The position numbers were made by a program, and so were the translations under genes. From positions 1-19,235 of the forward strand of contig JAISMW010000013.1 of assembly GCA_031276545.1 (NCBI GenBank): 19,235 nt of DNA. The letters run 5' to 3'. This stretch comes from Tannerellaceae bacterium (GTDB lineage: Bacteria; Bacteroidota; Bacteroidia; Bacteroidales; Tannerellaceae). The notes below the pieces were generated by a model that was not told the origin of the DNA, ran no database searches, and was given only the letters and a program-made list of their open reading frames with translations. Shown piece by piece: positions 1 to 6,159 of the stretch (position 1 is its first letter; every line of letters starts with the position of its first letter).

Positions 1-103
1 AGCGTAGTGAATGTTTTCGGCGACGGACTTGTTCTTCAACTAATTTTTCTATAACTTGCCACTGTTTATCAGTAAGGTCGCTACAATAGCCTCTTTTTTC
101 CAT
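1..103 (-). CDS. IS5-family-type transposase, N-terminal part (cut by window edge)
   Basis: Reading the minus strand from an ATG at 103 gives 34 codons beginning MEKRGYCSDLTDKQWQVIEK, continuing through VEEQVRRRKHSLR to the window edge. The LTDKQWxxIEKL pattern followed by basic residues is the usual N-terminus of IS4/IS5-superfamily (DUF4096-type) DDE transposases. Only this helical N-terminal segment is visible. The catalytic DDE core would lie to the left of the window, so intactness cannot be judged. The product would catalyse cut-and-paste movement of its own insertion sequence. The element points away from the genes on the right, and its end probably falls near position 200. The family call rests on recalled sequence patterns and the exact IS name is unknown. 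Confidence 0.75.
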   Translation of the reverse strand, partial: MEKRGYCSDLTDKQWQVIEKLVEEQVRRRKHSLR

Positions 104-200
104 CTTATCAAGTAATGTGGTTATTACTAATAAGATAAGAAAAAAAACTAATACCGACGACTGATAAACTCAATTGTTAAATCAAAACAGTTTCTAAACG
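104..200. mobile_element. Probable end of the insertion sequence (non-coding part)
   Basis: The stretch between the transposase start and about position 200 is AT-rich and non-coding. Read on the minus strand it begins near GTTTAGAAACTGTTTTGA, which resembles IS5-group terminal inverted repeats and is itself partly palindromic (GTTTCTAAAC at 190-199). The other end of the element is outside the window, so neither the matching inverted repeat nor a target duplication can be checked, and the boundary is approximate. If right, the element inserted about 25 bp before the next start codon and may have separated that gene from its promoter. Confidence 0.4.
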
Positions 201-225
201 ACATTGAATTTAAATCCTGATAAAG

Positions 226-1768
226 ATGAACAAAGTATTTTTTCTCCTCTTCCTCTTCGCCCTCTCCTCCCGTGCGCAGGATACCGCCTTCTGGTTCGTA
301 GCTCCGCACATGTCGGAAATGCCTGCCGGTGCAAGCGTATTCCCCTGAACCGGCCGGCTTTCCCGGCTATTTCCAACGGGATGTATCAGGACGCACATGT
401 CGTTATTACGCTCTATAACGGAGGTACGGAGCGGACGTATACTGCCACCATTCCTCCCGGCGGTCTGCACAAGGAGGATTTCAGCGATGCCTCCACCATC
501 AAATATATCGAGAATCCCCGCGGTTCGGCCGGCAACGTGGTGAAATACGGCACGCATATCCGTTCGGACGTGAGAGTGACGGCCTACTATATGCTGAATC
601 ATACCGAATCGCGCGACATATTCACCCTGAAGGGACATCAGGCGCTGGGCACGCAGTTCTACGTCCCCATGCAGTCGGACAATGCCGCCGCCTCCGCCGG
701 CGCTTTCGAGGGACTCGACCGGGTAGACATCGTCGCCACGGAAGACAACACCACCGTTACGGTAGTGTCCAAGGCGAGGATCCGCATCGGAGCCTCCACT
801 CTTTCTCCTGTAGGGAAGGCCATTACCCGTACGCTCAACAAGGAAGAGACGCTGAAAATCCTGGAATACGCTTATGACGAAAGCCCGTCGCCGGCCGGCA
901 CGCCGATTACTTCGGACAAACCCATTGCCGTGACTGTGACCGAAGACTTGGTGGCCGGTGACACTTCGGGAGACCAGATTGTGCCGGTCGGCAGTCTCGG
1001 CACGCGCTACGTGGTGCCCAGAACCTATCTGACGAACACCACAACCCGTCCGGAACGCTTCTACATCGTGTCTACCACCGCCGCTACTACAACGGTAAAG
1101 GTGTATTATAGCAGAAACAGCTATACAACCGTTACGCTGAACGGGGCGGGCGCAGCAGCCCGGTACGATATCCCCGCCAATGTATATGCCGTATACGTGG
1201 AAGCTACCGCACCGGTCTATGTCTACCAGCGGGGCGGATACGGCGAAGAGGAAGCCGTGCTGCTGCCCAGCGTCTATGCCATCGGGCAGACGCAGATGTC
1301 GTTCTATCAGGTGAGCGGTAATGCAACGTCTGCCAATCCCCTGGTGCAAAAAGGCTTCCTCGTATTCAGAACCGGTACGGAGGCCGGCTTCACCATTTCG
1401 TACGGCAATGCGGTGGCTGTTCCCCTGACGTCTCAGTCCGGTTTCAGCATCTACGACATTCCGAATGTGCCGGAATGGAAGGTAGCCCGGTTCGACTTCA
1501 GCGCCGCCCGTCGGCCGGCCGGGTCATCAAGGTACAGAATCCGCAGAGCGCCTTCTCCCTGGGGTATTATATCACCGGGAATACCGGCAACAACGATTCC
1601 TATGGGTACTTCTCCTCCTACGCACCCGGCGCTCTGCACCGGACTACCTGGTACCGCAGAGGCGTGACCTCCGACTTCTGCGCGATGGCCTATACCGGAA
1701 GCGTAAAGATCGAAATCTCCCCCTGCCTGGTGCTCGTCAATCCCCACCTCAGGGTTCGGGTGCAGTGA
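226..1768 (+). pseudogene. Secreted IgGFc-binding-like protein, frame broken twice
   Basis: The start at 226 encodes a clear signal peptide (MNKVFFLLFLFALSSRAQ) followed by DTAFWFVAPHMSE, then stops at 346. The same protein continues in another frame from LNRPAFPAISNG and in a third frame from SAGRVIKVQNPQ to a stop at 1766-1768. One extra C in the CCCC run at 342-345 joins the first two parts. One extra C in CCC at 1507-1509 joins the last two, giving SAAPSAGRV. Restored, it is about 514 residues of beta-rich sequence with phrases such as ITSDKPIAVTVTED and VPVGSLGTRYVV, which recall IgGFc-binding N-terminal domain proteins of Bacteroidetes. That similarity is from memory. The role is unknown; it would be exported and perhaps surface-exposed. 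Either the gene is dead, or both gaps are base-calling errors in C-runs. An alternative open frame starting at 204 lacks a signal peptide and is not the native start. Confidence 0.75.
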
Positions 1769-1777
1769 GATTTTTAT

Positions 1778-1785
1778 TACCTTTG
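1778..1785 (+). promoter_or_regulatory. Bacteroides-type -7 box for the GH109 gene
   Basis: TACCTTTG matches the TAnnTTTG consensus of the primary Bacteroidetes sigma factor and sits 34 bp before the ATG at 1820. No good -33 TTTG is visible at the expected distance, where the previous coding frame still runs. Confidence 0.5.
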
Positions 1786-1819
1786 CGCGTATAATATTCA
1801 TTCATTAAACTATACAGAC

Positions 1820-3217
1820 ATGGAAAACTCGCGTCGTTCCTTTATTAAAAAAGTAACCGCAGCCGGCATAGGAACTGCCGGTATCGCACTGCACGGCCAA
1901 GCAGCTGCCGAAGAAGAAACAGACAAACCGCAAAAAGGGAAACCGGCCGGCAAGCATGACGGTGCACTCCGCTTCGGGTTTATCGGAACCGGTTCAAGAT
2001 GCAGGGAACATATTAATAATGTAATCGCTATTCCGGGCAACCGGATCGTGGCCATTTGCGATACCCGGCAGAGTGCGCTGGACAGTACCCTGAAGCATAT
2101 CTCCGGCCTCAACGTGGCTGCACCCAAAACCTATACCGGAAGCGAACGGGCTTTCGAACAGATGCTGAACAGCGAGGATTTCGACTGCGTAATTATTGCA
2201 AGCCCCTGGGAATGGCACGTTCCCATGTCGGTTGCCGCCATGAAAGCCGGCGTGCCGTATGTGGGCGTAGAAGTATCGGCTGCCAATACGGTGGAAGAAT
2301 GCTGGGATCTGGTCAATGTATCCGAAGCTACCGGTAGCCGGCTGAATATCCTCGAAAACGTATGCTATCGCCGCGACTGCATGGCGGCGCTGAATATGGT
2401 TCGCCGGGGACTGTTCGGCGAACTGCTGCACGGAGGATGCGGATACCAGCATGATTTGCGGGATGTGAAATTCAACGACGGCGAGCATTACAGCTACCGG
2501 AAAGGCGGCGAACTTCGCATGGGGCCGGAGGCTTTCTCGGAAGCCCGGTGGCGCACGCAGCATTCGGTGGCGCGCAACGGTGACATTTATCCTACCCACG
2601 GCATAGGGCCGGTGGCCAACTGCATGGATATAAATCGCGGAAACCGCTTCCTGTCGCTCTCGGCCATGGCTACACAGTCCCGCGGACTGCATAAGTTCAT
2701 TGTAGATAATGGCGGCGAGCATCATCCGCTGGCCGGTCTGCGCTTTAACCTGGGAGATATTGTGACGTCCATGATTAAATGTGCCAACGGGCAGACGGTT
2801 ATCGTTACGCACGATACCAATTCGCCGCGTCCGTATTCGCTGGGTTTCCGCATCCAAGGTACCGAAGGCCTGTGGATGAACGACGGCGACCATGTATACG
2901 TGGAAGGACAGTCCAATCCCCACCGTTGGGACGATTCGGACGAATGGTTTAAAAAGTATGACCACCCGCTATGGAGCAGGCTCGACGCTGCAGCCAGAGA
3001 AGCCGGCCACGGAGGGATGGACTACATCATGATGTACGATTTTATTGATGCGATACGAAATAAAAAGCCGGCGCCGATGGATTGCTACGATGCGGCTGCA
3101 TGGAGCGCCATTTCGGGACTGTCGGAGATGTCGATTGCCCGCGGCGGCGCTGTGGTGGATTTCCCCGACTTCACCCGCGGACAGTGGATCAACCGCAAGC
3201 CGGCATTTGCCCTTTAA
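1820..3217 (+). CDS. GH109 family glycosidase (Gfo/Idh/MocA fold), Tat-exported
   Basis: The 465-residue product starts with a Tat-like signal (RRSFIKK at 5-11, then a weakly hydrophobic stretch ending in AAA near residue 30). An NAD-binding Rossmann fold follows, with GFIGTGSR at 53-60 and ICDTR at 79-83. Typical Gfo/Idh/MocA elements come next (IIASPWEWH, LNILENVCY), then GYQHDLRD at 208-215 and PTHGIGPVANCMD at 258-270, which I associate with glycoside hydrolase family 109. Length fits that family (about 460). GH109 enzymes use tightly bound NAD+ to cleave alpha-N-acetylgalactosamine and related sugars by oxidation, elimination and reduction. Activity here in the periplasm on mucin-type or blood-group glycans is inference. 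The gene has its own promoter and terminator, so it is probably monocistronic. The closest alternative is a generic Gfo/Idh/MocA oxidoreductase. Confidence 0.88.
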   Translation: MENSRRSFIKKVTAAGIGTAGIALHGQAAAEEETDKPQKGKPAGKHDGALRFGFIGTGSRCREHINNVIAIPGNRIVAICDTRQSALDSTLKHISGLNVAAPKTYTGSERAFEQMLNSEDFDCVIIASPWEWHVPMSVAAMKAGVPYVGVEVSAANTVEECWDLVNVSEATGSRLNILENVCYRRDCMAALNMVRRGLFGELLHGGCGYQHDLRDVKFNDGEHYSYRKGGELRMGPEAFSEARWRTQHSVARNGDIYPTHGIGPVANCMDINRGNRFLSLSAMATQSRGLHKFIVDNGGEHHPLAGLRFNLGDIVTSMIKCANGQTVIVTHDTNSPRPYSLGFRIQGTEGLWMNDGDHVYVEGQSNPHRWDDSDEWFKKYDHPLWSRLDAAAREAGHGGMDYIMMYDFIDAIRNKKPAPMDCYDAAAWSAISGLSEMSIARGGAVVDFPDFTRGQWINRKPAFAL

Positions 3218-3238
3218 CACTTCCTTGTTCGGGTGACG

Positions 3239-3270
3239 ACCGTGGCGAGCGTGACTTCGCCACGGTTTTT
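3239..3270 (+). terminator. Rho-independent terminator after the GH109 gene
   Basis: A perfect 10-bp stem, ACCGTGGCGA (3239-3248) with TCGCCACGGT (3257-3266), encloses an 8-nt loop and runs into a T-tract (3266-3270). It lies about 20 bp after the GH109 stop codon. Confidence 0.92.
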
Positions 3271-3305
3271 ATTTGCCGGAATACCGGGAAAATGAGTTTT
3301 TCTTG

Positions 3306-3313
3306 TACCTTTG
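3306..3313 (+). promoter_or_regulatory. -7 box for the LytTR gene
   Basis: TACCTTTG fits TAnnTTTG and lies 21 bp before the ATG at 3335 and just beyond the preceding terminator. This position makes it the likely first promoter of the signalling locus. No convincing -33 element is seen. Confidence 0.5.
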
Positions 3314-3334
3314 CCTTTCGATTAAAAGAAATAA

Positions 3335-3745
3335 ATGTTAACTCCGCATCAAATGGATCGATATCTGATTATAAAAACAAGAGACGAATTATTACGTATA
3401 AAGATAGGTCAAATTCTTTATTTCGAGGCCGACCGGAACTATACCAAGCTCCTTTTATCAAATGGGATACAGTTTACTTTTGCCATAAATATCGGAAAGA
3501 TAGAAGAGATTCTGGAGAAGCAGGTGACGGGAAGCAATAAAATACTGATACGTGTAGGAAAAAGCCATATAATTAACAAAAACCATATCCTGCAAATAAA
3601 CTTGCCCAAGCAACGGCTCTTGCTGCTCACCGGCGAAGGCAAACCGAAAGAGTTAATCATATCCAAAGATCCGCTGAAGACCTTAAAGGACTCGTTTGAA
3701 AAAGAAATGGGAAAAGCGGAGAGTGCTCAAGATCATGATAATTAA
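3335..3745 (+). CDS. Stand-alone LytTR DNA-binding protein
   Basis: The 136-residue protein is essentially one LytTR domain: LLRIKIGQILYFEADRNYTKL (about 19-39), the RVGKSHIINKNHI segment (73-85) corresponding to the RVHRSYLVN motif of the family, and PKQRLLLLTG near the C-terminus. LytTR domains bind DNA through beta-strands and usually sit behind a response-regulator receiver or a membrane domain. Neither is present here, so its activity must be set by partner proteins, by abundance or by modification. Its 3' end overlaps the start of the FHA gene by 11 bp, implying translational coupling. It is the obvious candidate regulator of this locus. A later in-frame ATG at 3353 is possible, but the first ATG fits the distance from the -7 box. 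Confidence 0.85.
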   Translation: MLTPHQMDRYLIIKTRDELLRIKIGQILYFEADRNYTKLLLSNGIQFTFAINIGKIEEILEKQVTGSNKILIRVGKSHIINKNHILQINLPKQRLLLLTGEGKPKELIISKDPLKTLKDSFEKEMGKAESAQDHDN

Positions 3746-4388
3746 GATAGGAAAAGCAGGCGATAACGATTATGTGGTGCATGACTCCCACGTGAGCCGC
3801 TACCATGCCCAACTGACCCACGACGAAGATGGATGTCTGCTGCTGGTGGACCTGAACTCGGCCAACGGGACGTATGTGAACGGAAGTCAGATTGTCCGGA
3901 AACGGATTTCCCTGACCGACACAGTCCGGTTGGGAGATCGCCATGACCTGAACCTCTCCGAAGTACTGAAAAGCAGAAATGATTACAGCGAGGAATTTGC
4001 AGCCCTGCGGGATGTATACGACAGGTATATCGAACAGAAAGTGAAGATACAATCGTCCAACCAGTTCAAGACGAGGGTGTTTCAGGCCCTTCCCTTCGCG
4101 CTCACCGGACTTATAGGCATAGGTGTTGGATTTATGGGGAAGGGAACCCCCGTCTTATGGGGAGTCAGCCTGTTTATAGCTATCTGTGCTCCGGTAGCCG
4201 GCGTTTATCTGGGAGCAAAGCAGTCGGCCAAGATACCCGGACAATTGCAGGATCTTGCCAATCAGTTCAAGATAGATTACGTATGCCCCAAATGCGGTAC
4301 ATTCTTGGGTGAGATACCCTGGGTGTCGTTGATTAACAAAAAGCAATGCCCTGTTTCGTCCTGCAAAGCCAAATGGGTAAACGACTGA
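3735..4388 (+). CDS. FHA domain - two membrane helices - zinc ribbon protein
   Basis: The ATG at 3735 lies inside the end of the LytTR gene and begins MIIKIGKAGDNDYVV, the proper start of a forkhead-associated domain. An earlier start in this frame (3696) would only add a charged leader. The FHA fold covers about 1-75 with GKAGDND (6-12), VSRYHAQL (20-27) and DLNSANGTYVNG (39-50), so the phosphothreonine-binding Arg, Ser/His and Asn positions are retained. A coiled, charged linker (about 80-110) leads to two hydrophobic helices (about 117-135 and 138-161). The tail carries a four-cysteine zinc ribbon (CPKC at 184-187, CPVSSC at 205-210). Both soluble domains should face the cytoplasm. The protein probably recruits phosphoproteins of the nearby kinase to the inner membrane. 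Confidence 0.88.
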   Translation: MIIKIGKAGDNDYVVHDSHVSRYHAQLTHDEDGCLLLVDLNSANGTYVNGSQIVRKRISLTDTVRLGDRHDLNLSEVLKSRNDYSEEFAALRDVYDRYIEQKVKIQSSNQFKTRVFQALPFALTGLIGIGVGFMGKGTPVLWGVSLFIAICAPVAGVYLGAKQSAKIPGQLQDLANQFKIDYVCPKCGTFLGEIPWVSLINKKQCPVSSCKAKWVND

Positions 4389-4500
4389 ATATCTAAATGC
4401 CTAAATTACATTTTGTATCCAAAAGATGTACCTTTTGTACACCAAACAGGGTGGTTAGATTATTCGAAATGAATCCGGACAGTTTGTGGTTTTCTTTTTC

Positions 4501-4508
4501 TATCTTTG
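4501..4508 (+). promoter_or_regulatory. -7 box for the acidic protein-to-patatin operon
   Basis: TATCTTTG fits TAnnTTTG and lies 35 bp before the ATG at 4544, in a 155-bp gap. A TTTG at 4483-4486 lies upstream, but its 14-bp spacing is shorter than the usual 19-21 bp. The gap suggests the downstream genes are a second transcription unit. Confidence 0.5.
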
Positions 4509-4543
4509 TGCTATAAATTATTACATTGTAAAAATAAATTTAT

Positions 4544-4783
4544 ATGCAGGAAGAAGAATATACATTCGTTACGATAGACGACACGGACTTTGAGTTATCA
4601 GATGCAGTTGTTATTGATATGGACAGTGACGATGGTCTGACGGGGGCAGTTGTCATTGATGACGGCGTGGATAATTCCGACTTTATTACTTTGTCGGACG
4701 ACACCATCATGCTGTCGGATGCTGATATGAATGACTCATATTCCAGTGACATAAGCGATATGGACATCTCGATCATGATATGA
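4544..4783 (+). CDS. Small, extremely acidic Ser/Thr-rich protein of unknown function
   Basis: I do not recognise a family. The 79 residues contain 20 Asp and 4 Glu but no Lys, Arg, His, Cys, Pro or Trp, for a net charge of about -24. AVVID occurs twice (21-25 and 35-39), and SD/TD dipeptides recur along the chain with 10 Ser and 6 Thr. There is no signal peptide or membrane segment, so it should be cytoplasmic. It is likely a real gene: it has a -7 box upstream, and its stop overlaps the next start in an ATGA (4780-4783), the mark of translational coupling. Position at the head of an FHA-phosphatase-kinase string suggests a phospho-substrate, scaffold or inhibitor. Thr10, Thr49 and Thr54 have Asp or Leu at +3, a placing FHA domains can favour. 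Function is inference. Confidence 0.72.
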   Translation: MQEEEYTFVTIDDTDFELSDAVVIDMDSDDGLTGAVVIDDGVDNSDFITLSDDTIMLSDADMNDSYSSDISDMDISIMI

Positions 4784-5301
4784 TATCGGTAAAATGTCCA
4801 CATTGCCATGTAGGATTGAAGGTGGATGAAGGAAAATTACCTCCTGATGTTACATCTTTTAAATGTCCTAAATGTAAATGTCTTATACCCATCTCCATGC
4901 TTCCCGGGAAGGAAGGAGATGGTTTTTCTTTGTCCGATCATACGACAATCGTTCAACCGGTAAAGAAAACGACAGGGAAACTGACTGTGATTGCCGATGC
5001 TCATACACAGGAGCAGGTGTTTCCCCTACACGAAGGAATCGCTATCATTGGTCGCAAGTCATCCCATCCTTCGAGTGCAACGATTGGTATTCAAACGCCT
5101 GACCGGTCGATGAGCCGGGAACACATTCGTATCGAAGTAAAAAAAGATGCCAGAGGAGGATACAAACACTGCCTTTCCGATAATAATAGCAAAAATCATA
5201 CGTTATATAACAGTAATTTCTTAGGAGATGAAGAAGTAGTGATATTGAACAATAATGACGAAATCGTTATCGGACATACCGTACTTCGTTTTAACGAATA
5301 A
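4780..5301 (+). CDS. Zinc ribbon - FHA domain protein
   Basis: The N-terminus is a short zinc ribbon of the MJ0042 type: CPHC at 6-9, a basic/Gly middle, and CPKC at 29-32 with an extra Cys at 34. A linker of about 30 residues precedes an FHA domain (about 66-173) with GRKS (91-94), MSREHIRI (111-118), NNSKNHTLYN (135-144) and LNNNDEIVIG (156-165). Arg92, Ser112/Arg113/His115 and the Asn-Asn-Ser loop match the phosphothreonine-binding face. No membrane segment or signal is seen, so it acts in the cytoplasm. It overlaps the acidic gene by ATGA and is followed after 14 bp by the phosphatase. It is the likely soluble reader of the kinase's phosphorylation, mirroring the membrane FHA protein with the domain order reversed. 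Confidence 0.87.
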   Translation: MISVKCPHCHVGLKVDEGKLPPDVTSFKCPKCKCLIPISMLPGKEGDGFSLSDHTTIVQPVKKTTGKLTVIADAHTQEQVFPLHEGIAIIGRKSSHPSSATIGIQTPDRSMSREHIRIEVKKDARGGYKHCLSDNNSKNHTLYNSNFLGDEEVVILNNNDEIVIGHTVLRFNE

Positions 5302-5315
5302 TATTATTGACTATT

Positions 5316-6122
5316 ATGAACGTGACGATAGGAAAACCTTACGCTGTCAGCGAAAGGGGTTGCAGATTAAATAATGAAGATTCCATTTATCCTTCACCAG
5401 AAGCAGTAAGCAGCAGCCAGAAGTTGTTTTTGCTATGCGATGGCGTAGGAGGAGCGGAAAAGGGGGAAATAGCCAGTTCCATGACGTGTGATTATTTCTC
5501 CACCTATTTTTCTTCCATGCTGACGGACGAAAATCCTACCCCCGAATTTATACAGAAAGCGATACAGTATACCGAAGCTCATTTTGATACCTATATAGCA
5601 GAGCATCCCGAAGCCAAAGGGATGGCAACCACTTTGATTATGCTGTATATCGGCACCAACGGAATCACGCTGGCACACATAGGAGACAGTCGCATCTATC
5701 AAATCCGCAACGGCGAGATACTGTATCAAACGGAAGACCACTCGTTGGTTAATTCGCTTGTAAAACTGGGTAGTATAACCGTTCAGGAAGCACGCAGCCA
5801 CCCCAAAAAGAACGTAATTTTGCGTGCCATACAAGGAGTGGACAAACATGTGGAAGCCGATGTAGCGCTAATACAGGATATACAGCCCGGCGACTACTTT
5901 TTTATGTGTACCGACGGAGTGCTGGAAAACCTTACCAACGAAAAACTTTCCTCCGTCTTCAGGGAACAGGCAACTGCTGAAGTCATCAAAGATATATTGA
6001 TGGAATCCTGCGAAGGGAAAACACGCGATAATTTTTCTTTTTATATTATTCCGATTCAAAATATACAGGATTCAATGGGGCACAGGCAAAATCTTCTCTC
6101 ATTCTTTTATTCTTTTATATAA
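5316..6122 (+). CDS. PP2C-family Ser/Thr protein phosphatase
   Basis: All main PPM/PP2C motifs are present in the 268 residues: RLNNEDS (17-23), CDGVGGAEKGE (41-51), GMATTL (102-107), AHIGDSRIY (120-128), TEDHSLV (139-145), GDYFFMCTDGVLENL (192-206) and a final RDNFSF (237-242). Asp22, Asp42, Asp200 and Asp238 are the expected Mn/Mg ligands. The enzyme should remove phosphate from Ser/Thr residues of the kinase or its targets. No signal or membrane segment is seen. ATG at 5316 is preferred to an upstream TTG at 5307 because it begins directly before the first beta-strand and ATG is the common start. The last 20 residues (DSMGHRQNLLSFFYSFI) extend past the fold and end hydrophobic, which is slightly unusual. 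Confidence 0.93.
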   Translation: MNVTIGKPYAVSERGCRLNNEDSIYPSPEAVSSSQKLFLLCDGVGGAEKGEIASSMTCDYFSTYFSSMLTDENPTPEFIQKAIQYTEAHFDTYIAEHPEAKGMATTLIMLYIGTNGITLAHIGDSRIYQIRNGEILYQTEDHSLVNSLVKLGSITVQEARSHPKKNVILRAIQGVDKHVEADVALIQDIQPGDYFFMCTDGVLENLTNEKLSSVFREQATAEVIKDILMESCEGKTRDNFSFYIIPIQNIQDSMGHRQNLLSFFYSFI

Positions 6123-6128
6123 AAAACG

Positions 6129-6136
6129 TACTTTTG
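6129..6136 (+). promoter_or_regulatory. Possible internal -7 box before the kinase gene
   Basis: TACTTTTG fits TAnnTTTG and lies 23 bp before the kinase ATG in the 37-bp gap after the phosphatase gene. It would let the kinase and surface genes be transcribed separately from the phosphatase. No -33 match is seen, so this is weak. Confidence 0.3.
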
Positions 6137-6159
6137 GCGTATAATTAATTACGCTACGA

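Noticed and set aside
210..1349. 379-codon minus-strand frame opposite the broken IgGFc-like gene
   Set aside because: The translation has no recognisable motif, while the plus strand gives a signal peptide and domain-like sequence once two C-run shifts are repaired.
4400..4460. Riboswitch or small RNA in the gap before the acidic gene
   Set aside because: Short inverted bits around TTTTGTA occur, but no extended fold or known motif can be recognised by eye.
5307..5315. Upstream TTG start for the phosphatase
   Set aside because: ATG at 5316 follows immediately, fits the family N-terminus and needs no rare start codon.
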